NCBI GenBank assembly: GCA_018268395.1
Contig: JAFDWQ010000002.1
Location: forward strand, 1-64,000
Reading direction: 5' to 3'
Length of the DNA: 64,000 bases
Source: Armatimonadota bacterium
GTDB lineage: Bacteria > Armatimonadota > Fimbriimonadia > Fimbriimonadales > Fimbriimonadaceae
In this document: piece after piece, positions 24,751 to 33,804 of the stretch
Position numbering within the stretch: position 1 is the stretch's first letter
Layout of the letters: the number at the start of each line of letters is the position of its first letter
Translations under genes and position numbers: made by a program
The notes under the pieces: generated by a model
The model's input: the letters and a program-made list of their open reading frames with translations, nothing else
The model's database searches: none
What the model was told of the DNA's origin: nothing

Positions 24751-26061
24751 GTGCGACCGTTGGCCGATACCGTCGTCGCGCCGATTACGGGGCTGAACCG
24801 GGCGGCCGTCGCCGTCGTCCGGCTCTCGGGGCCAGATTCTTGGAAGATCGCGTCCCAAGTCTTCTCGCCATGGCCAGACCCCACCGTCCCCCGTATGGCG
24901 ACCTACGGTCGCTTCACGTCCGGTGACGACGGCTTTGTCCTGCCCTTTCAAGCCGGCGCTTCGTACACGGGCGAAGACTCGGTCGAAATGTCGGTCCACG
25001 GCTCGCTTGCTTCGGTCCGCCGCCTGAGCGAGGCCTGTTGCGGGCTCGGCGCCCGTCCGGCCGATCCCGGCGAGTTCACGTACCGGGCCTTTCTGAACGG
25101 CCGGATCGATCTGACCCAAGCCGAAGGCGTCAGGGACACCGTCGACGCTTTGACGGAAGGACAACTTCGTCAGGCGAACCGTCTGCGCGAAGGGGCCTTG
25201 CGACAATCGGTCGACGAAGCCGCCGCACTCGTCCTTGCCGTTTTGGCGGCGGTGGAAGCCGCGACCGATTTCGAGGAGGAGACCGGCCCGCTCGATCGGG
25301 ACTTGGCGCTCGAGCGATTGGGATCGGCGCAGAACGTCTTGGCTGCCGCTTCCCGGGGGGCGGTCCAAAGCCGCCTCGTCCGTGAGGGCATCACGGTCGC
25401 GATCACGGGCCTTCCGAACGCGGGCAAGTCCTCTCTTCTCAACAAGGTCGCGGGGACGGACCGTGCGATCGTGACGCCTGTCCCCGGCACGACGAGGGAC
25501 ACGGTCGAAGCGCTCGTCGAGCACTCAGGGTTGGTCTTGAACCTCGTGGACACGGCCGGGCTTCGGGACACGGACGACCCGGTCGAAGCCCTTGGCGTCC
25601 GTCGCAGCCTAGACGCGGTCGCTTCGGCCGACATCGTGTGGTACGTCTACGACGTCAGCGCGGGATGGAGCCAAGAGGACGAGGAAGCGGTGGCCCCGAT
25701 CGACCGGCCGTGCCTCCGGGTCGCGAACAAGACCGACTTGGCCGAGGCCCCGACGGGCCCGGACTGGGCTGTCAGCGCGACGACGGGCCAAGGGACGCAA
25801 CGCCTTCTCGACGCTACGGTCGAACAGGCGATGGGAGAGGAATCGGAGCCCGGGCTCCTGAACAAACGCCATGTCCCACTTGTAGAGGCCGCCTCGCAGG
25901 CACTGGTCGAAGCGGTTGTAACCCTCCGGACGGGCCGTCCCCACGATCTGGCGGCCGTGCATCTACAAAGCGTCCTCCGGTGCTTCGGAGAGATCACGGG
26001 GAGCGTCGCCGACGATTCGCTCCTCGATAAGCTCTTCTCGACGTTTTGCATCGGAAAATAG
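24751..26061 (+). CDS. mnmE: tRNA modification GTPase MnmE
   Basis: 436 residues from a GTG start. With MnmG it modifies wobble uridine C5 of tRNAs. Seen: N-terminal folate-binding domain starting DTVVAPITGLNRAAVAVVRLSG, helical domain, inserted G domain (G1 GLPNAGKSS at 220-228, G3 DTAGL at 267-271, G4 NKTD at 326-329) and the invariant C-terminus FCIGK with the catalytic Cys. The N-terminal match and a -10 box fix the GTG start against a longer reading. mnmG is not in the window. Confidence 0.96.
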   Translation: MRPLADTVVAPITGLNRAAVAVVRLSGPDSWKIASQVFSPWPDPTVPRMATYGRFTSGDDGFVLPFQAGASYTGEDSVEMSVHGSLASVRRLSEACCGLGARPADPGEFTYRAFLNGRIDLTQAEGVRDTVDALTEGQLRQANRLREGALRQSVDEAAALVLAVLAAVEAATDFEEETGPLDRDLALERLGSAQNVLAAASRGAVQSRLVREGITVAITGLPNAGKSSLLNKVAGTDRAIVTPVPGTTRDTVEALVEHSGLVLNLVDTAGLRDTDDPVEALGVRRSLDAVASADIVWYVYDVSAGWSQEDEEAVAPIDRPCLRVANKTDLAEAPTGPDWAVSATTGQGTQRLLDATVEQAMGEESEPGLLNKRHVPLVEAASQALVEAVVTLRTGRPHDLAAVHLQSVLRCFGEITGSVADDSLLDKLFSTFCIGK

Positions 26062-26070
26062 CCGAACATT

Positions 26071-26087
26071 CTTCGAATCTTTCGAAG
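26071..26087. repeat. 17-nt perfect inverted repeat
   Basis: CTTCGAA, centre TCT, TTCGAAG, 10 nt after the mnmE stop in an AT-richer stretch. Too short and without T-run for a typical terminator; it could be an operator for the downstream regulator gene. Confidence 0.6.
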
Positions 26088-26259
26088 TTGAACGTTTCGT
26101 GTCTAATGATCATGATGGCTTTTGCCTAGCATGTTGACTGTCGTCACGCCGATCGCCTAACCGGACGCAAGCCGGATGACGAAGACGCCGAACGATGTTC
26201 GGCGGCCAACGGCGGGACGTACTGGCCCGTCAGACCGACCGGCAAGGAGCAGTAGACAT

Positions 26260-26709
26260 ATGTATACTCCCCCCAGCAAGCTTATGAAGAGGACGGATCT
26301 CGCCCGCACCGCCGACGCGCTCCTGTCTCAGGTCGAGCGCGACGCTTCGGCGCCGCACTACACGGAGAACACGTTCCGTCGCAAGGTGATCGACGCGAAC
26401 CGTCGGGCGTTCGGGGCACCGTACCCCCTTGGCGGCAAGGAGTGGCACTACCTGCTTCGTCAGGAATGGCGGGAAGTCGTCGAAAGGGCGCGACTGACAG
26501 ACCGACAGTCGGAAGTCTTGTCGCTTCGGTTGGAGGGCCGTACGTTCGAAGAGATCGGCGTCCGGTACGGACATTCGAAGCAGGGTGCCCAGAACATCTA
26601 TTTCCAGGCGGCGAAGAAGCTGGTCCGAGCTTGGGCCGACTATCCCTACCGGGGCCTGCACCAAGTGTTCCGTGACGAGGTCCGACGAGGGGCGCCCCGC
26701 CCGAAATGA
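26260..26709 (+). CDS. Sigma-70 region 4-like DNA-binding protein
   Basis: 149 residues. Seen: a C-terminal helix-turn-helix LTDRQSEVLSLRLEGRTFEEI followed by GVRYGHSKQGAQNIYFQAAKKL, very close to sigma-factor region 4 (LxxRExxVLxLR, TLEEIGxxLGVSRxxVRQIxxxALxKL). The N-terminal 75 residues (FRRKVIDANRRAFG, WHYLLRQEWREVV) do not look like region 2, so it is not a complete sigma factor. Probably a transcription regulator. The start at MYTPPSK is favoured by AAGGAG 10 nt upstream; MKRTDL at 26284 is possible. Confidence 0.78.
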   Translation: MYTPPSKLMKRTDLARTADALLSQVERDASAPHYTENTFRRKVIDANRRAFGAPYPLGGKEWHYLLRQEWREVVERARLTDRQSEVLSLRLEGRTFEEIGVRYGHSKQGAQNIYFQAAKKLVRAWADYPYRGLHQVFRDEVRRGAPRPK

Positions 26710-26818
26710 CGCGTCAAAGTCCCAGGCAAGAGGACCGGACTGAACCTGTAGGGCGGTCGACAACGTCTACGGATGGACGATCCTGCGGTAACATCGTACC
26801 GCTCGTCGGTGTCCCCTT

Positions 26819-28069
26819 ATGTTGAACTGCCAGCAGTGCTCGGCACCCAACAAGCTGAACAGCAAGTTTTGCTGCCAGTGCGGATGGCCCATTTCAGAGG
26901 CCGAGAACCGGGCGTATTCACAAGACCTTGACGCCAAAGTCGCGGAAGCTCAACGGCTCTTCGGCGAGAACAAGCTGAGGGACGCGATGATGGTCGCCGA
27001 ATCCGTATTGACGGGCGACCCCGACAACATCTCGGCTCTGGCTCTCAAGGGCGACTGCCTCGAGCGCGAAGGCGACATCGCCGGCGCCCTTGAGTGTTAC
27101 GAACACGTGGTCACGTTGAAGCCCGACTCTCCGCTCGACCGCATCCGCGTCGCCCACTTGCGGCGGCTCGATTCCGCCCAGCCCTTAACGATGGAGGACA
27201 AGCCCGACCGTCGGAACACCGTTTTCGCCGCGGTCGCTACCGTCGTGATGCTTGCGGCCACGGGGTCGGCCCTCGTCCTTGCCAACCAGAACGTCAAGGT
27301 CGCGAGCGAGCCCAAGAAGAAGGAGGCGGAAGTCGTGAGCCGGCCGTTCTTGACACCGGCGCCCGTACCGACTCAAAGCGACAAGGACACGGCGGCAAAG
27401 TCGGCGACAAGATCCTCCGAAACCGGTACGTCCAAAGCGGAACAACCTGAGAGCGGTGACGAGACCGAGCGACCGTCGACGGGTATCGACCGGGGCCGCA
27501 CGAGCAACCATCCCGCTCGAGGCATCGACCCGGTCGGCGACCAACTCGCACGGGCCGCCAACGACAGCGGGTTCCAGCCCGTTTCCCCCGAAGTCACCGT
27601 CGTCCAGGACAACACTCCGAAGACCGACGGCGACCCGGCGCCCGTCGCAGAAGATTCCGGACCGAAACCGTCCGAGACCCATGCGACCGCGCGGCCGCCC
27701 GTGATCGATATCCGACCGAGCGCCGGCTCTTCCAATACGAACACCGTCAACGGATCGAAGCCGCACGAGAACAACGGCAACGAAGGCAAGACGTTGATCC
27801 AGGTCGCTAGAGAGTATTTCCTTGCCGGCGAATACGACAAAGCGGCGAAATCCTATGAACGGGCCCTCAAGCTCGGCGCAAGCCCGGCGAGCGCCAACCA
27901 TCGTTTAGCCCAGTGCTACGTCAATCTCAACCGGAGGTCTGAGGCCCTCTCAGCCTATAAGAGGGCGCTGGCCGCCTACCAGTCGATGCTCGACCAAGGG
28001 GTCGGCGATAAACGGCTCGTCGAGAGCTACATGGCCGAATGCCGTCAGTTCATCAAGATGTTGCAATGA
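26819..28069 (+). CDS. Zinc-ribbon TPR membrane protein
   Basis: 416 residues. Seen: an N-terminal zinc ribbon (CQQCSAPNKLNSKFCCQCGWPI, here quoted in part as CQQC and CCQCG), a TPR pair (about 35-115, LFGENKLRDAMMVAESVL, ALECYEHVVTLKPDS), one membrane helix (about 135-155, VFAAVATVVMLAATGSALVL), a long disordered Ser/Thr/Pro/Glu linker (160-310) and another TPR region (YFLAGEYDKAAKSYERALKLG). It probably scaffolds proteins at the inner membrane with TPRs on both sides. ATGA overlap with the next gene shows translational coupling. Confidence 0.82.
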   Translation: MLNCQQCSAPNKLNSKFCCQCGWPISEAENRAYSQDLDAKVAEAQRLFGENKLRDAMMVAESVLTGDPDNISALALKGDCLEREGDIAGALECYEHVVTLKPDSPLDRIRVAHLRRLDSAQPLTMEDKPDRRNTVFAAVATVVMLAATGSALVLANQNVKVASEPKKKEAEVVSRPFLTPAPVPTQSDKDTAAKSATRSSETGTSKAEQPESGDETERPSTGIDRGRTSNHPARGIDPVGDQLARAANDSGFQPVSPEVTVVQDNTPKTDGDPAPVAEDSGPKPSETHATARPPVIDIRPSAGSSNTNTVNGSKPHENNGNEGKTLIQVAREYFLAGEYDKAAKSYERALKLGASPASANHRLAQCYVNLNRRSEALSAYKRALAAYQSMLDQGVGDKRLVESYMAECRQFIKMLQ

Positions 28070-29631
28070 AGGGCCGGGCTGCGAGCCTAGTCTTCTCGTG
28101 CTTCTTGGCGTCGGCCGCCTGTGCGGCCCCTGACCTCCTGATCGTCCAGGTCCGGCCCTCAAAGGCTGCCTTGGACTCTTCCCCGCTCCTCGTCGCCCCT
28201 TATCTCGCCGAGGAGCTCGACCGTGACGGACGCGTCCGACCCGTCGTCTGGTCGAACACAGATCCCGTATTCCGACAATGGACGGCCTCGCGTCCCGAAC
28301 AGGACTTCGTGCCGTACCCCGATTTGCGGACGGCCCTCGACGGCGCGCGGTCTCTCGGCGTCGAGCGGGTCTTGGTCGTGCAAGTCTGGAGCGACGGCGG
28401 GAGTTTCATCCCGAGCGCCGAACTGTTCGTAGCCGGCCGGAGCCGCTGGCGACTGGGCCCGAAGGATCCGAGCAAGAAGTCGGAACTTCAAGTCTCGGAA
28501 GACGGTAAGGTCGACGCCAAAGCGATCCGTGAGTTCTCCTCGAAGATCCCGGGGCTTATCGACTACAGTGTTTTCACGGTCATGACCGACAAAGGCCCCG
28601 ATTGGGACATGTCGGCCCGGGCCATCTCCCACAGTTGGCGCGTCATCTTGTGCGACGGCCCCCTCAAGGACCTTCCAGCTCGTCCAAGACTGGACGGCGA
28701 AGGGACGACGGGCCTGAAAGCGGAAGGCCCCGACCCTCTCCTGGAGGCGGCCCGCCGCGAGGACGTACTGGAGGTCGCCGACTGGCTCCTCGCCGACGGC
28801 AAAGCCGCCCAAGCCGTCCGCCTCTTGAGGGCCGCTTGCGACGCACGGCCGTTCGACGGTCCGTTGCGGCTCCACCTGGCGCGGACGCTTGTCCAAGCCG
28901 GGCTTCCCGAGGAAGGCGCCGTCGTCGCGGCGGAAGCGGCCAAATTGAACCCTGGCGACCCAGGCGCCCAATTGGCCTGTGCCGAAGCGTGGGTCGCGTC
29001 TGGAGAGTCAGGCCGGGCCCTTGCCGCCCTCGATCTCTGCCGCCAGGCCCTGGGAACGACGTCACGGTTCCGCCATGTCGAAGCCGACGTCGACCTCCTT
29101 TCCGGCGATCCTCAGAAAGCCGCCGCTGTTTACGCCCAAGTGGCCGAGCCGAGGTCTGCGCTCCGGCTGGCCGTCGCTTACGCCTTGATGGGCGAGCCTG
29201 AACGATGTGCCGAGGCGCTCAAATCGGCACCGGCCGGCCCGGTTCCCATCGACCAGTACGAGAGCATCGTCTTGTTCCTGGAGAGGGCATTGCCGACTCT
29301 CACCGAGACACTGAAAGCGACTGTTCCGACGGCCCGGACCAAAGAGGGTGATCCGGCGGTCCTGGCTTCTGCCCAACGCACCGCCCGGTTGACGGAATCG
29401 ATGCGCGTCCTCGTGGCAGGGTTGACCGCCCCAAAGCGTTATGCGGATTCGCACGAGAGCCGGAGGCTGGCACACATCTTGCTCGCTCAGGCCGCTCTAG
29501 AGGCGCTCAAATTCGTCGAGACGAACGACCCCGAGATCGCGGAAGAAGCCCTGGCATCGTTGGGACAAGCCATGAAGCTTCAGCCGCGGGTCCGGCAGAT
29601 GTTCGGTCTGGAACGGAAGTACGGCGCCTAG
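28066..29631 (+). CDS. Exported TPR-repeat protein
   Basis: 521 residues. Seen: signal peptide (AASLVFSCFLASAACA), a beta-rich N-terminal half (LLIVQVRPSKAALDSSPL, VERVLVVQVWSDG) that recalls FlgO- or CsgG-type nucleotide-like surfaces without certainty, then TPR-like helices (ADWLLADGKAAQAVRLLRAA, LARTLVQAGLPEEGAVVAAEA, AYALMGEPERCAEAL). Periplasmic or outer-membrane facing. It is the middle gene of the cluster, 9 nt before the PilZ gene. Confidence 0.8.
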   Translation: MKGRAASLVFSCFLASAACAAPDLLIVQVRPSKAALDSSPLLVAPYLAEELDRDGRVRPVVWSNTDPVFRQWTASRPEQDFVPYPDLRTALDGARSLGVERVLVVQVWSDGGSFIPSAELFVAGRSRWRLGPKDPSKKSELQVSEDGKVDAKAIREFSSKIPGLIDYSVFTVMTDKGPDWDMSARAISHSWRVILCDGPLKDLPARPRLDGEGTTGLKAEGPDPLLEAARREDVLEVADWLLADGKAAQAVRLLRAACDARPFDGPLRLHLARTLVQAGLPEEGAVVAAEAAKLNPGDPGAQLACAEAWVASGESGRALAALDLCRQALGTTSRFRHVEADVDLLSGDPQKAAAVYAQVAEPRSALRLAVAYALMGEPERCAEALKSAPAGPVPIDQYESIVLFLERALPTLTETLKATVPTARTKEGDPAVLASAQRTARLTESMRVLVAGLTAPKRYADSHESRRLAHILLAQAALEALKFVETNDPEIAEEALASLGQAMKLQPRVRQMFGLERKYGA

Positions 29632-29640
29632 AGGCGCCCG

Positions 29641-30309
29641 ATGCCTGACAACCTCGACATCCTCCTCACTTTCCTGCTTGCCGTCACCGTCTCCCTCGCA
29701 CTGACGACGGTCGTCCTCCGCTTCCGACGATCGGGCCGGGCGCAGGTCCTCGACGTTCCCATCGGTGCCAACCTCAAGCTGCTGTGTCCTGGAGGCGCGT
29801 ACCGCTGCCGCGTCCTCGCTTCCGGCCCCGACGGGATCCTGGTCAGCGCCCCGCTCCACGACGACCGTTACGTCCCCTTGCGACCTGGCGAACACGTCGT
29901 CGGTCAATGCGGCGTCACCGAAGGGCTTTTGACGTTCCACACCGCCGTCGTTTCACGAGACGGCGCCGCCCATACGGTGCTGTTGGCCGCGGCCAAAGCC
30001 TATCGTAGGTCGGACAGGCGTGAGGAAGGCCGGACGACGCTGTTCAAAGGCCAGTCCTTCCGTTTCGGAGGATCGTCGGGCGAGATCGTCGATTCGAGCC
30101 ACAACGGAATCCGGTTCTTGACGAAGTCCGACCCCTCCCCCGGCGAACTGATCGCGCTCGACCTGCCCCAGGGCCTTGGCGAGGCCCGAGGATTCGTGCT
30201 CGACAGCACCCCCGCATACGTCTCGGGCGGACAGGGACGGGACGTCCGCGTCCGGCTAGAGGACGCCGTTCACGGCCTTGGCCCTCAGGGCCGCCCAGCG
30301 GTCATGTGA
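29641..30309 (+). CDS. Membrane-anchored PilZ domain protein (YcgR-like)
   Basis: 222 residues. Seen: an N-terminal membrane helix (7-26), then a YcgR-N-like barrel (IGANLKLLCPGGAYRCRV, about 40-118), followed by a PilZ domain with the c-di-GMP signature RRSDRR (122-127, giving RxxxR) and DSSHNG (151-156, matching DxSxxG). Both signature parts are intact, so c-di-GMP binding is expected. Such proteins modulate motility, secretion or polysaccharide export through protein contacts. Last gene of the TPR cluster; its tail overlaps the convergent amidohydrolase gene by 25 nt. Confidence 0.87.
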   Translation: MPDNLDILLTFLLAVTVSLALTTVVLRFRRSGRAQVLDVPIGANLKLLCPGGAYRCRVLASGPDGILVSAPLHDDRYVPLRPGEHVVGQCGVTEGLLTFHTAVVSRDGAAHTVLLAAAKAYRRSDRREEGRTTLFKGQSFRFGGSSGEIVDSSHNGIRFLTKSDPSPGELIALDLPQGLGEARGFVLDSTPAYVSGGQGRDVRVRLEDAVHGLGPQGRPAVM

Positions 30310-31802
30310 CCCGAGACGTAGACGCTGACCGGCGCCGAGTCGCCAGGGTTCCCGGCATACACTTGGAAGTCGGCGCGGTGACCGGGCACGATCGCACCTT
30401 GATCGTCGTCTCCGTTCGCCCCCGCACCGTCTTTGGTGGCCATGCGGACGGCTTCTTCGAGGGACACGCTTTCGGAGGGGTCGAACCCTGACGGGCGGTC
30501 GACGGCGGAACGGATACCGTCCCATGGGTCTCCAGGGACGATCGGACGGTCGCTGCTGAAACTGAGACGCAGGCCCGCGTCCAAGACAGACCTCGTCCGC
30601 TTGATGGTCGCGGCCCTTTCGGGCCCAAGCTGTTTCATGTAGGCGTGGCCGAAGCGGAGCAAGAACTCAGGTTGCATCGTGACGGACGGATCCAGGCGGG
30701 CCAACCGCGCGATCTGACCGTCGCTGAGCAGCATCGCGTGTTCCACGCGGTGCCGCCTCGCATCGGCGGTCTCCTCGTAAGCCGACATGACGAGGTCGGT
30801 CGAACGGTCGCCGATCGTGTGCACGGCGAGTCGGTAGCCCCGGCCGTCGGCCGTCCGGACCATGTCCTTGAACCTATCAGGCGCGTAGATCAATTGACCG
30901 TCGCCTCCGGTCGTCAGGAACGATCCGTAAATGGCGGCCGTCGCCGACCCGATCGCACCGTCTGCGAAGATCTTCAGCCCCTCCAGCCGGCACGACGCCG
31001 GGTCCATCGCTCCCGTAAGCTCGTCGAGGCGCCCTTGATCGAGGGCCCGCCGACCCAAGACGGTGCCCCATTGGGCGAACAAGCGGATCCTGACCGCGCA
31101 ACCCTTCTCGGCAGCCGACTTGTAAGCGGTGAGTTCCCGTTCCAAGTTCCACCGTCCGGTCATCATGTCCGTCGCGCACGTGATACCGAGCGCGGCCATC
31201 TTCTCTCCGGCCCGGAGGACGGCGTCCGTCATCTCTTCGAGCGTCGGCTCGGGCGCCTTGGCCGTGACCGTCTCATGGGCCCGTTCCAAAAGGACCCCGG
31301 TCAACCGACCGGACGCGTCGCGGACGAACGCCCCGCCGTTCGGGTCGGCGACGTCTTCGGCTACGCCTGCGACTTCGAGGGCCTTCGAGTTGGCGACGCT
31401 CGCGTGCCCGCTCGAGTGTCTCAACAGCACGGGCCTGTCGGAAACGACTCGGTCGATGTCGTCCCGCGTCAAGTGGACGCTGTCGGAGAACCGCGTCTGG
31501 TCGTATTGGACGGCCAAGAGCCAACCGTCGGGCCGCTCGCGGTGCCAATCGGCGACCGCTTCCAACATCTCTTCGCGCGTCCCGTGCGGGGTCAAGTCGA
31601 GTTTGAGGAGGTCCAGTCCGGTCGGAAGAATGTGGCAGTGGGCGTCGACGAATCCGGGAAGGACCACGGCCGCCGCGAGGTCGACCGTCTCGTCCGCCTT
31701 CGGTGAAGCACCGTCCGTGACTTCGACGAACCGGCCGTTGGCGACGCTGAACGACAGCGGCGCTCCGAATATCGTCCGACCGTTGACGTAGGCCTTCGTC
31801 AT
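30285..31802 (-). CDS. Amidohydrolase (YtcJ-like, amidohydrolase_3)
   Basis: 505 residues. Seen: metal-binding motif VDAHCHILPTG, then LLRHSSGHASVANSKAL, LEGLKIFADGAIGS, the His-rich VHTIGDRS and RHRVEHAM, and SSDRPIVPGDPW with a metal Asp. The layout matches YtcJ-type metal-dependent amidohydrolases that act on N-substituted compounds; the physiological substrate is unknown. The start overlaps the UbiA stop by ATGA, so the two are co-translated. No signal peptide, so cytoplasmic. Confidence 0.9.
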   Translation of the reverse strand: MTKAYVNGRTIFGAPLSFSVANGRFVEVTDGASPKADETVDLAAAVVLPGFVDAHCHILPTGLDLLKLDLTPHGTREEMLEAVADWHRERPDGWLLAVQYDQTRFSDSVHLTRDDIDRVVSDRPVLLRHSSGHASVANSKALEVAGVAEDVADPNGGAFVRDASGRLTGVLLERAHETVTAKAPEPTLEEMTDAVLRAGEKMAALGITCATDMMTGRWNLERELTAYKSAAEKGCAVRIRLFAQWGTVLGRRALDQGRLDELTGAMDPASCRLEGLKIFADGAIGSATAAIYGSFLTTGGDGQLIYAPDRFKDMVRTADGRGYRLAVHTIGDRSTDLVMSAYEETADARRHRVEHAMLLSDGQIARLARLDPSVTMQPEFLLRFGHAYMKQLGPERAATIKRTRSVLDAGLRLSFSSDRPIVPGDPWDGIRSAVDRPSGFDPSESVSLEEAVRMATKDGAGANGDDDQGAIVPGHRADFQVYAGNPGDSAPVSVYVSGHMTAGRP

Positions 31803-32695
31803 CGCCCCAGCCTCGTCAAGACGTCGATGAGGACGAACGCGAACAGGCCGATGGACACAAACCCGTTGAGGGTGAAGAAGGCCATATCGACTTTCGAGAG
31901 GTCGTCCGGACGGACAAGACTCTGTTCGTAAGCCAGAAGCACGGCGGCGAGCCCGACTCCGACCCAGGCCCAGGAGCCTCCTCCGTTAGCCATGACCGCC
32001 GCCGCCAAGGATGCGACGGCAAGGACGTGACAGATCCGACTGACGACCAGCGCCCGCTTCTTTCCAAGAGTCTGTGGCAGGCTCCGGAGGTGATGGTCCG
32101 AGTCGAACTTTTCGTCTTGTAGGCTGTAAATGACGTCGAAACCCGCCGTCCAAAAGAGGACGCTCGAGGTCAGCCAGAGGATGCCGGGATCAAGGCGGCC
32201 GGCGACGGCGATCCAGGACGCGGCCGGCGCGATGCCGAGGCTTAACCCGAGCACAAAGTGGCACAGGGGCGTGAAGCGCTTGGTCACGGAGTAAAGGAGC
32301 GTGACGCCCAAGGCGATCGGGCTCAAAACGAGGGCCAGAGGATTGAGCCCGGCGCACGCAGCGAAGAACAGGGCGCAGCTTCCGTAGAAGTAGAGGTTCG
32401 ACGTCCGGAGGCTCAAAAGACCGGACGGGATCGCGCGGGCCTTAGTTCTGGGGTTGAGGGCGTCGATGTCGCGGTCGGCGATCCGGTTGAAGGCCATCGC
32501 CGCGCTCCGGCACGACACCATCGCGACCAGGACGAGACCGAATGTCCGCCAGCCGGGCCACGGCGTCCCGTTCGTGGCCGTCGACGCCCACATCATGCCG
32601 ATCAGCGCGTGCGGCAGAGCGAACACGCTGTGCTCGATCTTGATCATCTCAAGATAGGCCCGGAAGCCGTGCCAGCCTCTTGCCGCGGTCGCCAT
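31799..32695 (-). CDS. UbiA-family prenyltransferase (quinone biosynthesis)
   Basis: 298 residues, about eight or nine membrane helices. Transfers a polyprenyl chain to an aromatic acceptor in menaquinone or ubiquinone synthesis. Seen: first Asp-rich motif NRIADRDIDALNPRTKAR, which binds Mg-prenyl diphosphate, and the second DVIYSLQDEKFDSDHHL. The closest remembered group is MqnP/UbiA-like 4-hydroxybenzoate polyprenyltransferases of the futalosine pathway; without mqn genes nearby this is not settled. CATACT ends 8 nt before the ATG. First gene of a two-gene operon. Confidence 0.9.
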   Translation of the reverse strand: MATAARGWHGFRAYLEMIKIEHSVFALPHALIGMMWASTATNGTPWPGWRTFGLVLVAMVSCRSAAMAFNRIADRDIDALNPRTKARAIPSGLLSLRTSNLYFYGSCALFFAACAGLNPLALVLSPIALGVTLLYSVTKRFTPLCHFVLGLSLGIAPAASWIAVAGRLDPGILWLTSSVLFWTAGFDVIYSLQDEKFDSDHHLRSLPQTLGKKRALVVSRICHVLAVASLAAAVMANGGGSWAWVGVGLAAVLLAYEQSLVRPDDLSKVDMAFFTLNGFVSIGLFAFVLIDVLTRLGR

Positions 32696-32702
32696 CCGCC
32701 TG

Positions 32703-32708
32703 AGTATG
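32703..32708 (-). promoter_or_regulatory. -10 box, leaderless start of the prenyltransferase gene
   Basis: CATACT, last base 8 nt before the ATG. Confidence 0.45.
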
Positions 32709-32712
32709 AAGG

Positions 32713-32745
32713 AAGCCGGGATCCAGGTGTTCCAAGACCCGGCTT
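32713..32745 (-). terminator. Terminator-like hairpin after the lipoprotein gene
   Basis: 8-nt perfect arms AAGCCGGG and CCCGGCTT with a 17-nt loop, 24 nt past the stop; on the minus strand followed by CCTTCAT. It sits against the prenyltransferase promoter. Confidence 0.5.
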
Positions 32746-32768
32746 AGACCGGTTTCAAGGGACGCAGC

Positions 32769-33713
32769 TTATTCTTCGGGCCTCTCGATGGCAGGGCCGC
32801 CTCTGTCAGGCGACGACCGGGTCCGGAACGGGACGATAAACGATCCGCCTCCACTGTTCACGAACACGGCGTCCCGTCCCGGTACGAACCCATAGGCCTT
32901 CACGTCATAGCCCAGAAAGACGAGCGCAGAATCAGGCGTCCGGGCGTCGGAACGCGCCGAGCCTGGAGCCGGATCCAACCAGAGTGCAGAGGCGAACACG
33001 TCCGATCCGTTCCGCTTGAGGTTCTCACTCTTCTCGTAGACCCTCATCGTCCCCTTGGACAGCAAAGGGCATGGGTCGATGTGGACCGGAGTTTGCACGC
33101 GGCTCTCGCGACCGTGACCGTCGATCATCGTCCATGCCCCCTCTTCCTGGACGAGGAACCGTCCGTTCGGATCCCATCCGCTCGTCGCACGCGGGTTGCG
33201 GACCGGGGTCACCACCCCCTCCGACGTCAGGACGCACGATCCCAGATACGTCATGGTCGCGGACGCGTTCGTCAGAGGGACCAGAGACAGAGAGAACGCG
33301 ACGTCGCCCACGGTCATTCCGGGAGGAGCTTGGAGCCTCCTCCATGTCCGGTGTTCCCAGTCCAAAACTTCCAACGCACCGTCGACTTCGCCGAGGCACG
33401 CCAGTTCGCGCCCGTTGTTGAGGAAGAGGACCGGAAGGGCCTCTGCAAGATGATCCGGCCCTTGTCGGTAAAGGGTCTTGTCCCCGTCCGTCTGGCGGAC
33501 CTCGAACGTCAATTTTTCGCCATCCGGAACGATCACGGCATAGAGCCGACCGTCCGGGCTGAAGCACGAAAAGACCGCGTCCGGTGGTTGGATCTGGCGA
33601 GGGGTGTCGAGAACGACGTCGGAACCTGCCGTCTGCAGGATCCGGTCCGTCGACGCGCATCCGGCAGCGACCACAGCCGCCGAGACACACGCGAGATACG
33701 GAAGATATCGCAT
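32769..33713 (-). CDS. Propeller-like lipoprotein of unknown function
   Basis: 314 residues. Seen: signal ending VVAAGC (lipobox), then repeated beta motifs (VFSCFSPDGRLYAVIVPDG, GSCVLTSEGVVTPVRNP, SGWDPNGRFLVQEEG) of a WD40-like or TolB type. Only half a typical propeller can be counted. GGAGG 6 nt before the ATG is one of the few strong ribosome binding sites in the window. Function unknown; surface exposed by prediction. Confidence 0.75.
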   Translation of the reverse strand: MRYLPYLACVSAAVVAAGCASTDRILQTAGSDVVLDTPRQIQPPDAVFSCFSPDGRLYAVIVPDGEKLTFEVRQTDGDKTLYRQGPDHLAEALPVLFLNNGRELACLGEVDGALEVLDWEHRTWRRLQAPPGMTVGDVAFSLSLVPLTNASATMTYLGSCVLTSEGVVTPVRNPRATSGWDPNGRFLVQEEGAWTMIDGHGRESRVQTPVHIDPCPLLSKGTMRVYEKSENLKRNGSDVFASALWLDPAPGSARSDARTPDSALVFLGYDVKAYGFVPGRDAVFVNSGGGSFIVPFRTRSSPDRGGPAIERPEE

Positions 33714-33804
33714 GCTGAACCTCCGTTCGGAGCAACCCTGCGAAAGCCCCGAACGTTCCCTCGGTTTTCCACCAGGCTCTCGAACGGCCAGAATAGGTAA
33801 AGGC

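Noticed and set aside
26060-26110. TTGAAC with TCTAAT as a promoter for the sigma-like gene.
   Set aside because: The spacing is 8 nt, too short for a promoter; only the nearby palindrome was kept.
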